Below, in pieces: positions 9,793 to 18,488 of a stretch of 64,000 nt of DNA. Source of the DNA: Phycisphaerales bacterium UBA2421 (GTDB lineage Bacteria > Planctomycetota > Phycisphaerae > Tepidisphaerales > Tepidisphaeraceae); the NCBI GenBank assembly GCA_002343075.1, contig DDRH01000022.1, positions 72,478 through 136,477 of the forward strand, written 5' to 3'. The position numbers and the translations under genes were made by a program. A model generated the notes under the pieces. It worked only from the letters and a program-made list of their open reading frames with translations. It did no database searches and had not been told where the DNA came from. The stretch's first letter is position 1, and each line of letters opens with the position of its first letter.

Positions 9793-10212
9793 TACCTGCT
9801 CCAGAGTTCGCGATAGTATTCACCCGCCCGATGAATGTTAAGGCCGCGAATGAACTCGATGCCGAAAACTAACGTGAATGCAGTCAACAGACAGCAAAGC
9901 ATCATGATTGTCATACGCCGGTTTTTGAGGTGCCTCACCTGCCACACCGCTGCAGCCAGCCAAGCCAGGGAACTCGCTATCGCAACCGCCGTTAAATAGG
10001 GATAGAGCTTAAATTCAAGAAAGGCTGTTTGGAGGATCGCCCGTTACGGCTTCAATGATGTTGATGAGCCAGATTGCGCAGAGAGGAAACGGAGCACTCA
10101 CAAGCAACGCGACTTGCCAGCCGTTTACAGGGGTCTGCACGCAGCAATACGGCAGAACGAGGCATGTTGGTGGCGAAGAGGTTGTTGATGAGCCTTCCGT
10201 AAGAACCCTCAC
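9792..10212 (-). pseudogene. Small membrane protein gene, apparently frame-broken
   Basis: Two overlapping minus-strand frames look like halves of one small membrane protein. The upstream frame (to a stop at 10015) encodes a hydrophobic helix (VALLVSAPFPLCAIWLI). The downstream frame, which has no ATG before its second half, encodes two further helices (YLTAVAIASSLAWLAAAVW and MMLCCLLTAFTLVFGIEF) and ends GEYYRELWSR at 9792. The frames meet around 10015-10045. The downstream stop overlaps the cupin start as TAATG, which argues that the second half was a genuine translated gene. Either a one-base indel (mutation or sequencing error) separates the halves, or the downstream half uses a non-standard start. 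The function is unknown. Confidence 0.45.
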
Positions 10213-10255
10213 CCCGGCCCTCTCCCGGAGTACCGGGCGAGGGAGTGGAGGAGAT
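10206..10255. repeat. Dispersed palindromic intergenic repeat (CCCTCACCCCGGCCC type)
   Basis: The segment contains CCCTCACCCCGGCCCTCTCC followed by a CCGGGCGAGGGAG arm that can fold back on CCCTCTCCCGG. Sequences of this type occur as many intergenic copies in diverse bacterial genomes. It lies just past the acyl-CoA dehydrogenase stop codon, so it may also serve as its terminator hairpin, although no T-tract follows. Confidence 0.5.
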
Positions 10256-11436
10256 CATTTGAACGCCTCATATTCCTTCCCCAGCAACGCGGTCGCGATT
10301 TTCATTTTCATGATTTCGTCGGTGCCTTCATAAATCCGACAGACTCGGCAATCCTGAAGGTGGCGGAAGGGGCGGTAAAGCTCGCTCCACCCGCGGCCGC
10401 CGAAGACCTGCACCGCGTGGTCACTGGCCTGCCACGCGGCGTTGCTCGCATGAAACTTCGCCTGCGCGACGCGAAAATCGGCCTCTTTCAGCTTTTCGGA
10501 GTTCTTGGGATCAAGTTCGCTGGCCTCTTTAGCCATCGCCGCGCGCTCGATCATTGCATCGCTGGTTGCACGCGCCATCTCGATCATCGCGATGTGTTCC
10601 TGCACCAGTTGATGCTTACCGATCGGCTTGCCATGCTGATGGCGTTCCTTTGCGTAGCGGAGCACTTCGATCAGGCAGTCTTCAATCACGCCCAGGCAGC
10701 CGCTCGCAACGCTCAATCGTCCGCTGACGAGTGTGTGCATCGCGATGCGAAAGCCATTGCCCTCTTCGCCGAGCATGTTTTCCGCTGGCACTTCATGTTC
10801 GGTCATCTGAAACATGCCCGTGTCGCTGGTAAACATACCGGGTTTGGCGTGCAACTGCTCTTTCTCGAAGCTTGCGCCGGCAGTGTCAACGACAATCGCG
10901 CTCATCCGGCGGTCGGCGCCGGTCGCGCCCTCGGGGAACGCAAAGACGTTGACGGCGGTGGCGATGGTGCCGTTGCTGATCAGGTACTTTACGCCGTTCA
11001 AAATCAGCTTGTCACCCTGGCGGCGGTAGGTTGTCGTGCCCTCAAGCGGGTTGCTCCCGGCGTCCGGCTCGGTCAGCCCGAAAGCCAGAATCGCGTCGCC
11101 TTTGCAACTTGCGGGAATGTATTTTTTCTTCGTCGCCACGCTTCCATATTTCAGGATCGGAAACTGCCCGATCGAAGTCTGCCCGCTGAAAAACGTGCGC
11201 GGGCCGGTGCCTTCCTGATTAATGCGCGCCAGACAGCGCGCGTATGTGAGGGAATCTGCACCCCGGCCACCCAACTCTTTAGGCACGGGGATGCCCATGA
11301 TGTTGTGCTTCTTCGCGAGCGAGACGATCGCTTCATTAAATTTATGCTCGAGGTAGCACACTTCCTCGATCGGCCGAAGTTCCTGGCAGTAGGCCTCGAC
11401 GTCGGCCATGATTTTCTTCTGTTCATCCGCGTTCAT
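10255..11436 (-). CDS. Acyl-CoA dehydrogenase
   Basis: This 393-residue flavoenzyme belongs to the acyl-CoA dehydrogenase family, which oxidises acyl-CoA to enoyl-CoA and passes electrons to electron-transfer flavoprotein. The whole protein fits the family: an N-terminal helical domain, the middle beta domain with FGLTEPDAGSN, and a C-terminal helical domain with the VFGGRGW flavin-contact motif. The catalytic glutamate sits in RIYEGTDEI near the end. The start is supported by GGAGGAG upstream of ATG at 11436. No thiolase, ETF or acyl-CoA ligase gene is adjacent, so chain-length or branched-substrate preference cannot be inferred from context. Confidence 0.93.
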   Translation of the reverse strand: MNADEQKKIMADVEAYCQELRPIEEVCYLEHKFNEAIVSLAKKHNIMGIPVPKELGGRGADSLTYARCLARINQEGTGPRTFFSGQTSIGQFPILKYGSVATKKKYIPASCKGDAILAFGLTEPDAGSNPLEGTTTYRRQGDKLILNGVKYLISNGTIATAVNVFAFPEGATGADRRMSAIVVDTAGASFEKEQLHAKPGMFTSDTGMFQMTEHEVPAENMLGEEGNGFRIAMHTLVSGRLSVASGCLGVIEDCLIEVLRYAKERHQHGKPIGKHQLVQEHIAMIEMARATSDAMIERAAMAKEASELDPKNSEKLKEADFRVAQAKFHASNAAWQASDHAVQVFGGRGWSELYRPFRHLQDCRVCRIYEGTDEIMKMKIATALLGKEYEAFK

Positions 11437-11575
11437 AATGGTTGGCTCCTCCGAAGTAGTTTCGGACCGATCAATCTACCCGATTTTATCATCAAAATGC
11501 AGGGGTTGCCCGGCGTTCGCAGGAATTGAAAGGTGCATGGGAAATTCTACACCCGTTTTGGTTACACTCCCCAGA

Positions 11576-12592
11576 ATGCAGGTATCTCCATATATCCGGC
11601 GGTTGATGTCACAGCGATGCGTGGTTGCTATGTTAGTGCTCACAGCCGTCATTGCCGGTGCCGCGCGGGCCGGGGAGCCAGCGAGGCTCAAGTTTATCGA
11701 GGTTGATCTGGCTGCAAAGCAGGTGCGCGTGGAGTGCGAGGCAATTCGGGTGGACGCTCCGCTTGAGTTTTTCTGCGTCGCGGTGGGGGGGCCGGAACAT
11801 GAGTCGGTCCTACGCACGCCGGCCAAACCTTCTGACATTCATTTGGCCCTTCTCATGCTAGGGCTGGAACCCGGCGCGCCCGCGACATTTAGCGACGCGG
11901 CGCAGCGGTGGACCCCTCCCCATGGCCCGCCGGTTCGGGTGTCGGTCGAGTTTGCCAAGTCGGGCGAAACCATGAAGTTGTCCGCGGGGAAGTTACTGCG
12001 CTCGATGCAGAAACAGACCCCCATGCCCGATGCCCCGTTCGTATTCACAGGCAGCCGAATCCTCGAAGACCGCCGCTATGCCGCGGACGTCACCGGTTAT
12101 GTCGTGAGCCTTGTCAACTTTGATTTATCGCCGATCGACGTGCCCCAACTCGCGTCCAACGCAAACGATACGCTCGAATGGCAAATCAACCCCGACACGG
12201 CACCCGAGATGGGGCAAAAAGTGATAATGATCCTGGAGCCTGTCGGCGGGCCCGCGGGCGCTGATAGCCCGGACGTGCCTTCAACTTCGGCTCAAAATTT
12301 ATCCGACACCACAATCGACCAAGCCAAGGTCGACCAACTCCAGCAGTTGTGGGAGAAGCGCGTCACGCCTCATGATCAGGCCCTTCGAGCCGCGGCCCAG
12401 GCGCAATACGACGTGCTCCGCGCGCTGCGAAGAGAGCAGCAAAGGCTGATTGACGAAGCCGACCGAATTCAACGGTTGATTGACGAAATCGAACGAAAAT
12501 ATCAGGACATGACCACGCCCCGCCCCGGGGCTGTCGAGGCAGACCCAAAGCCTGGGCCCGACATCCTTAAAGCCAGTGATCCGAAACAGTGA
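11576..12592 (+). CDS. YdjY-domain secreted protein
   Basis: This protein of about 338 residues has a cleavable signal peptide ending near AARAGE. The region after it (LKFIEVDLAAKQVRVEC, a block with HESVLRT, then LLMLGLEPG) matches the YdjY-type domain found in many planctomycete secreted proteins, and the middle block ends VVSLVNFD. The C-terminal 90 residues form a charged coiled coil (QQRLIDEADRIQRLIDEIE). A downstream ATG at 11606 is an alternative start that keeps the signal peptide; the TACACT element at 11563-11568 could be a -10 box for it. The function of the YdjY domain is unknown; the protein should sit outside the cytoplasmic membrane. Confidence 0.75.
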   Translation: MQVSPYIRRLMSQRCVVAMLVLTAVIAGAARAGEPARLKFIEVDLAAKQVRVECEAIRVDAPLEFFCVAVGGPEHESVLRTPAKPSDIHLALLMLGLEPGAPATFSDAAQRWTPPHGPPVRVSVEFAKSGETMKLSAGKLLRSMQKQTPMPDAPFVFTGSRILEDRRYAADVTGYVVSLVNFDLSPIDVPQLASNANDTLEWQINPDTAPEMGQKVIMILEPVGGPAGADSPDVPSTSAQNLSDTTIDQAKVDQLQQLWEKRVTPHDQALRAAAQAQYDVLRALRREQQRLIDEADRIQRLIDEIERKYQDMTTPRPGAVEADPKPGPDILKASDPKQ

Positions 12593-12675
12593 TGACCCTC
12601 AGTCGGCACGGTGCGCATTCTTCGTCGAGCACCGCGCCGCGATCGCCGTACTCTTGCGACCGCCGACTCATTCGC

Positions 12676-12862
12676 CATGGTGATTCATCGCAGAGGCAGA
12701 GAAAGCGCCCTGGCCGCTTCATTGAACTCCGACGCACGCATGAACAAAACCATACCTGCACAATAGCAGCCCGAGGCAGACGCATGGTGTCCTTCTACCA
12801 TGTGGTTGTGCGCAGATTGAGTCTTCTAAAATGCACAGCGTCCTCAGCGCCTCGGCGGTGAC
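12676..12862. repeat. Short intergenic element with inverted CGCAGAGGC / CGCCGAGGC ends
   Basis: The segment starts ATTCATCGCAGAGGCAGAGA and ends CAGCGCCTCGGCGGTGACA. The right end, read on the other strand, is TGTCACCGCCGAGGCGCTGA, an imperfect inverted copy of the left end. Related CGCAGAGACGCAGAG strings are widespread between genes in many genomes. I see no credible gene inside, and regard it as a degenerate non-autonomous repeat; the exact borders are uncertain. Confidence 0.45.
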
Positions 12863-12870
12863 AAGGTAAG

Positions 12871-13527
12871 ATGTTGAAGGCCATGCCGTTCCCATCCGCC
12901 ATTTTCTCGCTCATCGCTGTCGGGGCGTTATGGCTCGCTGTCGGAAATTCGCTGGGACTATGGCTGGGTGGGTTCGGGGTGGTCGCGTTGCTTCTGCCGC
13001 CGTTGTGTCTGCACGGGCCGACACTGCTGAAGCGGCTGATCGACGCCGCAATCGTGACCGATTGCATCGTTGTCGTATGGTTGCTGTCTGCTGCGGGGGC
13101 TTCGGTGACACTGCTCGACTGGTTTTTGTGCACAGCGGTGCTTTATGCCTTTGCGGCTGCGGGTTTTGGCATGGCTCACGCGTTACGGGCGCTGCGACTG
13201 CCCGCCGACCTCGCCGCGGCGGGGGCAATTCTCGTGCTGACCGGCTGGCTGGCTGCACCCGTGTGGCTTTCGCCGGTGATGAACGACTCTCTTGCTGATG
13301 TCATCTCGAGTTATCATCCTCTGATCGCCATCAACAGCAGGCTGGCCGAACTGGGCATCTGGCTCGAACAGCCGATTATCTACCGTCATACCGTGCTGGG
13401 GCAGGACGTCGCTTACTCGCTGCCGTCGTCGCTTTGGCCGGTCATACTGCTCCATGCGGCCGTCGGGGGCTGTGCGGCGAGCATTGCTATTTTTACAGGA
13501 TTCTGGCGCGCCCGCACCATTGATTGA
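12871..13527 (+). CDS. Predicted multi-pass membrane protein of unknown function
   Basis: This 218-residue hydrophobic protein has about five or six membrane helices. Examples are AIFSLIAVGALWLAVG near the N-terminus, GFGVVALLLPPLCL, AAIVTDCIVVVWLLSAAG, AAGAILVLTGWLAAPVWL and a C-terminal LWPVILLHAAVGGCAASIAIF. Between the last two is a soluble loop rich in conserved-looking polar residues. I recognise no named family. It resembles permease or ABC-associated membrane subunits only in general character, and there is no ATPase gene beside it. AAGG precedes the ATG at 12871; an internal ATG at 12883 is also possible. Confidence 0.65.
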   Translation: MLKAMPFPSAIFSLIAVGALWLAVGNSLGLWLGGFGVVALLLPPLCLHGPTLLKRLIDAAIVTDCIVVVWLLSAAGASVTLLDWFLCTAVLYAFAAAGFGMAHALRALRLPADLAAAGAILVLTGWLAAPVWLSPVMNDSLADVISSYHPLIAINSRLAELGIWLEQPIIYRHTVLGQDVAYSLPSSLWPVILLHAAVGGCAASIAIFTGFWRARTID

Positions 13528-13623
13528 CAGCCTTCTTTCCCGCTGTTGCCGTACAGTCCGCGAAGGGTTCAATTTGTAACGGCGCATTTTTTGCTTGGAA
13601 CCCGGGTTGGTATTTCATAAGAT

Positions 13624-13632
13624 TGCTATAAT
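13624..13632 (+). promoter_or_regulatory. Extended -10 promoter element for the phosphodiester glycosidase gene
   Basis: TTGCTATAAT contains a perfect TATAAT hexamer preceded by TG one base away, an extended -10 element. A weak TTGGTA lies 14 bp upstream, which is short for a -35. The element is 75 bp ahead of the ATG at 13708. Confidence 0.55.
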
Positions 13633-13707
13633 TAGCGACTGCCGCACCGGTTGAAGCCTTAGTTTGGTGCCTGATCCCGGACCTGCTCGGTCTGGACGGA
13701 GGTTGAA

Positions 13708-15375
13708 ATGAACTGTTCGCGCTTTGAGGGCGCACGCTGCGCCTATGTTCTGCTCTCGGCTGGGGCAGTTGGGCTGGCCGCGCCGGTTGCCCATGCAGCG
13801 TTCATTCGCTCAGCGCAGCCTTTCGTTGGGGTGACCCATCACCAATACATCCAACTCCGTGGCGACACCACCACGCTGCCGATCTTTCCGCGCGAGATTG
13901 TGGTGAACATCCTGGAAGTGGATGTCACAACGCCAGGAGTAGCGTTCAGGATGCAGCCGGGCAACGGCGCGCTTCCCGGCGAGGTCACCCGGCAGACGAC
14001 GCGCGCCTTCGTAAACTCCGCCGGAGCGCAGATCGGTATCAACGGCGACTTTTACGATACCGCGCCTCCGTACCCGTCGCAGAACGGGCAATTTTTCACC
14101 GACGTGGTTCACATTAATGCCAGCGATGGCGACGTTTATTCTCCAGCAGCCGGGGGAGAGGCGTTGTTTAATATTACGCAGAACAATGTTCCCTCGATTC
14201 GCACCGCCGGCGCAGCGGGAAGCACGACGGGGAGCGGCGGTTTCTCGCTTTACAACGCCATCGGCGGCAACCAGCGCATCCTGACCAACGGTGTCGTCAG
14301 TGCGCCCAATGACAGCTACACCAATACGCTCAATCCGCACACCGCCATCGGGGTCAGTCAGGATCAGACCAGGGTGTTCCTGCTCACCGTCGACGGGCGT
14401 CAAGGCGATTACAGCGAAGGGATGTTCACCACTGAGATGGCGTCGCTCATGCGAGACTTTGGCGCGTGGGATGCCATCAATGTAGACGGCGGGGGGTCGA
14501 CCACGATGGTGATGGACGACAGTAACGACAGCACGCAAAACGCACGAGTTATCAATAGCCCTGCGGACGGGTCGTCACAGACCGGGCCGGGCACCGAACG
14601 CCTGATTGCCAACAGTCTGGCTGTGTTCGCGACGCATCGCGCCGGCTATGTGCCGCTGCCGGCCATTCCATATCCCGGGCAAACCGGCGTCGTGCCGAAC
14701 ATCACGCAGCCGACGATGTTTGATGACTTCGAAGGCTCCCGCGGCCGGTTTACGTCGACCAGTTCAGGCTCGAACGGCAATATCGCCGCAGCCACGAGTT
14801 CGTCGGTTGATACCACCTACAGCAAGAGCGGCAATAGTGCCTTGAAACTTGACATCGTCAACACCAATGCAACGCCATCACGGATGCAGATGCGACTCCT
14901 CTCCGGCGGCGGGACGGCGGGGAACAACCTGCACGATGGTAAGGCGATGGGTTCGAGCGGGTTTTTCGGATTTTGGCTCAGGCTGGAGCCAGGCAATGAC
15001 CCGTTATGGGTTGCGAGCCTTCTGGATGACGGGACGACGACGAGCAACGGGCTTGAGCGCAGCGGGTTCAAGCAGGTGATCGCTGATGGTGAGTGGCACC
15101 TGTATGAATGGGCTTTGGCGGACCCCGATCAGTGGAACAACTTCAACGCCGGCAACGGCGCCATCAACGGCCCCAACGCGTTTCTCGATGCGATCTACTT
15201 CAGCAGCACCCCCGCCACCAGCGGCGGACCGAACTGGAGCGGCACGGTCTGGATTGATGCGGTTGGCTACAACCCGTTCGGATCGGTTTCGGTGCTGGTT
15301 CCAGAGCCGGGGGCGGCAGGGGTAGCAGCGGGCATGGGGATCGCCGTCGCAATCCGGCGGCGAAAGCCACGATGA
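13708..15375 (+). CDS. PEP-CTERM phosphodiester glycosidase (NAGPA-domain) protein
   Basis: This 555-residue exported protein starts with a signal peptide ending near AHAAF. Residues 50-310 form an NAGPA/phosphodiester glycosidase domain: IGINGDFYD, the TAIGVSQD turn, and NVDGGGSTTMV, with the conserved DGGGS acidic loop. The family removes GlcNAc from phosphodiester-linked sugars or acts on related glycan phosphodiesters; the bacterial substrate is unknown. Residues 335-530 form a beta-rich, jelly-roll-like domain that may bind carbohydrate. The C-terminus is VPEPG, a hydrophobic helix and RRRKPR, the PEP-CTERM signal for exosortase-linked sorting. It has its own extended -10 promoter. Confidence 0.87.
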   Translation: MNCSRFEGARCAYVLLSAGAVGLAAPVAHAAFIRSAQPFVGVTHHQYIQLRGDTTTLPIFPREIVVNILEVDVTTPGVAFRMQPGNGALPGEVTRQTTRAFVNSAGAQIGINGDFYDTAPPYPSQNGQFFTDVVHINASDGDVYSPAAGGEALFNITQNNVPSIRTAGAAGSTTGSGGFSLYNAIGGNQRILTNGVVSAPNDSYTNTLNPHTAIGVSQDQTRVFLLTVDGRQGDYSEGMFTTEMASLMRDFGAWDAINVDGGGSTTMVMDDSNDSTQNARVINSPADGSSQTGPGTERLIANSLAVFATHRAGYVPLPAIPYPGQTGVVPNITQPTMFDDFEGSRGRFTSTSSGSNGNIAAATSSSVDTTYSKSGNSALKLDIVNTNATPSRMQMRLLSGGGTAGNNLHDGKAMGSSGFFGFWLRLEPGNDPLWVASLLDDGTTTSNGLERSGFKQVIADGEWHLYEWALADPDQWNNFNAGNGAINGPNAFLDAIYFSSTPATSGGPNWSGTVWIDAVGYNPFGSVSVLVPEPGAAGVAAGMGIAVAIRRRKPR

Positions 15376-15489
15376 GCGCTACTTGTGAAAGCGTTGCTTG
15401 GTCGCCCGCCGAGTCGCGGCCTTGCCCTGCGCTGATGTTGTAAGGAAGTTATCCCGCCGCGAGCCGAATGTGTATGATTCCGGCGGGCC

Positions 15490-18419
15490 ATGGGACAAAT
15501 CATTCATCAAAGCAGAGAAACCCTACTCCAAGACTTTGTGACGTGGTCCGCCGCGCACATTACAGGCGACGAGAAGGGCCAAGCGCAAATCTTTCTCGAC
15601 CGCATGTTTCAAGCCTTCGGAAAAAGGGGTCGCTGGATGTCGGCGGCACCGCGGAAATGCGCATCCGCAAAGACCAGGAGTCGGGCGGGGGCACTTCCTT
15701 CGCCGATTACGTCTGGAAGCCCGTCGTGCTCATCGAAATGAAGAAGCGCGGGGCCGACCTGTCCAAGCACTACCGCCAGGCCTTCGACTATTGGGTCCGC
15801 CTCGTCCCCGACCGACCCCAATACGTCGTCCTGTGCAACTTCGATGAATTCTGGGTCTATGACTTCATCACCCAGATCGATTCCCCTAAGGACAAGGTGA
15901 AGCTCGCCGAGCTGTCGACACGTTGGGGCCCGCTCGCGTTCCTGTTTCCGACGAAGGAGCCGCCCAAGTTCGGCAACGATCGCGAAGCCGTCACGCGTGA
16001 AGCCGCCGACAAGCTCGCCGAATGTTTCCGCAAGCTCGTCCGTCGAAAGGTCGAACGCCCCCTCGCGCAGCGATTCATCCTGCAATCGCTCGTCGCGTTG
16101 TTCGCAGAAGACATCGGTCTGCTCCCCCGCTACCTGTTCGCCGGCCTCATCGCCGACTGCAAAAAGCCCTCCGACAGCTACGACCTGCTCGGCGGTCTCT
16201 TCGACGCGATGAACGATAAATCCCCGCCCCAAGGCGGTCGCTACAAAGGCGTTCGATATTTCAACGGCGGCATCTTCGCCGAGCCCGCCCGCATCGAGCT
16301 TCATCCCGACGAGCTGGCCCAACTCCGCGGGGCCACGGAGTCCGACTGGTCCAAGGTTTCGCCTGAAATCTTCGGCGCGATCTTCCAGGATTCCATGGAC
16401 GCCGAGGAGCGCCACGCATTCGGCGCTCATTACACCTCCCCTGTCGACATCATGAAGATCGTCAAGCCGACGATCTCCGACCCGTGGGACGCCGCGATCA
16501 AAGCCGCCAAGACCGAAAAGCGGCTCAACGAGCTGCTCGCCCGCCTGGCCCGTCTTCGCGTGCTTGATCCCGCGTGCGGCAGCGGCAACTTCCTCTACCT
16601 CGCCTACCGCGACATGAAGCGCCTGGAGACGCACATCCGCGAACGCCTGGCGCGCGAGTTCCCCGGCTCCCAGCCCGTGCTGGATCACGTGAATGCCCGG
16701 CAGTTCTTCGGCCTGGACATCAACTCCTTCGCCATCGAGCTGGCCAAGGTCAGCATGATGATCGGCAGGAAGCTCGCGATCGACGAGCTGCACATCGCGG
16801 ACGAGAAGGATTTGCCGCTGGATAACCTCGACGCGAACTTTTCCGCGGTCGACGCGCTGATGACCACGACCGGGGGTGACCCCGCGAACGGAGCGATCCA
16901 AACGCCTTGGCCGCCTGGCGACGTGATCATCGGAAATCCCCCTTTTCTTGGGGCGAAACTACTCAAACCCGAGCGCGGGGCGGACTACGTCAACGCGCTG
17001 CGCAAGCTGTACAAAGACGTGCCGGGCATGGCTGACTACTGCGTCTACTGGATTCGCCGTGCCCACGATCATTTGCCCGAATGCACGAAGGCCGAGCCGC
17101 TTGTGGGGCGCGCGGGCCTAGTCGGCACACAGAACATCCGCAACAACCAATCCCGCGTCGGGGGCCTCGACTACGTCGTCACCACTGGGACAATTCTGGA
17201 AGCGGTGGACAATCAGCCGTGGAGCGGCGACGCCAACGTGCACGTGTCGATCGTGAATTGGGCAAAGGCCCACGATGCCGCGGTTTTGCCAAAGCATCGG
17301 CGACTCTGGATCAAAGTGCCGCCGACGCCGGGCATTAAGCGACCGCGCGTCAAAGGCGTCGTCGGCTCGAAACAGTATGAGCTTGCCGTTCGCGAAGTTT
17401 CCGTCATCAATCCGGCCTTGTCGGATCAGACTGATGTCACGACTGCGGCGATTCTCGAATCGTCGAAGAGTCCGCCGCGTTGCTTTCAAGGCGTGATTCC
17501 AGGATACGAGGGGTTCGTGCTATCCAACGACGAATTCAAGCGCATCTCCGCAGAGGACGCACCGAGTAAGCAGGTCATACATCCCTTCCTGATTGGGCGC
17601 GACATTGTCACGGGTGACGGCACGCCAACGAGACACGTCATTGACTTGGGCGGCATGAGTTTGATGGACGCGCAGAGGTATCAGGGCGCCTTCCAGCACT
17701 TGAAACAGCATGTGCTCCCAAAGGTTGCGGCGAAAGCGGAATCGGATTCGGCTGAGAACACGGAAGGTCGTGACGCGCATCTTGAGAAGTGGTGGGAGAT
17801 GTGGAGGTCACGACCGGTGATGCTCCGCGCCCTCAAGGATCTAACTCGGTACATCGTCTGCTCGGGCGTTACAAAACGCCCGATCTTCAACTTCGTCGAC
17901 GCATCAATTCGCGCGGACCATGCGGTTTATGCGTTCGCCTTTGAGGACGATTACAGTTTCGGAATACTCCAAAGCCACACGCACTGGCTGTGGTTCGTGA
18001 CGAAGTGTTCGAAACTTACGGAGCGATTTCGTTACACGCCGGAATCGGTCTACGAAACCTTCCCCTGGCCCCAGTCCCCCACGGCGAAGCAGATCGAGTC
18101 GGTGGCGTCGGCGGCGGTTGAGGTTCGGCGGGTGCGGGCGGAGGCGTTGAAGGTGACGACCGGCGGGCTGCGGGCCGTCTACCGGACGCTGGAGTTGCCG
18201 GGGAAGCACCCGCTGAAGGACGCCCACGCGGCCCTCGACGCCGCGGTGCTGGCGGCGTACGGGTTCAGTGCGAAGAAGGACTTGCTGGCACAGTTTCTGG
18301 AACTGAACCTGACCGTCGCGGCGATGGAGAAGCAGGACAAGCAGGTTACCGCCCCCGGCATCCCTCCCGGCTATCCGCATGCGGGCAGATTAATCACGGC
18401 GGATTGCATCCGTCCCTGA
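15490..18419 (+). CDS. MmeI-like type II restriction/DNA methyltransferase fusion with N-terminal frame break
   Basis: This is a roughly 976-residue protein if one base is restored. From ATG 15490 the frame reads ETLLQDFVTWSAAHITGDEK...FQAFGK, the expected start of this family. It then leaves the homologous frame at an A5G4 run (about 15618-15626), after which the next frame continues GSLDVGGTAEMRIRK to the stop at 18419. A nuclease-like motif is VVLIEMKKRG. The methyltransferase has motif I (VLDPACGSGNF, near residue 360) and motif IV (GNPPFLGAK, near 480). The C-terminal third is a target-recognition region ending FPWPQSP plus a helical tail. MmeI-type enzymes combine N6-adenine methylation and cutting in one chain, which fits the lack of a partner gene. 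The extra base may be a sequencing error or inactivating mutation. It is not obviously part of BREX or DISARM, as no partner genes are present. Confidence 0.8.
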
Positions 18420-18488
18420 CTCGCGCGCGGTTCAAGATAACGAACCTCGACCCATGTTGGAAAAAGCCAACCGTTGCGGAAATGCCGA

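Noticed and set aside
10360..11529. 389-residue plus-strand frame opposite the acyl-CoA dehydrogenase
   Set aside because: It is antisense to a clear enzyme gene and has low-complexity, His-rich translation.
15600..15640. Programmed -1 ribosomal frameshift in the methyltransferase gene
   Set aside because: The run is A5G4 without a true heptamer slippery site for the zero frame and without an evident downstream pseudoknot. A missing base is simpler, but the point stays open.
15609..16901. 430-residue minus-strand frame opposite the methyltransferase
   Set aside because: It is an antisense shadow; the motif-bearing frame is on the plus strand.
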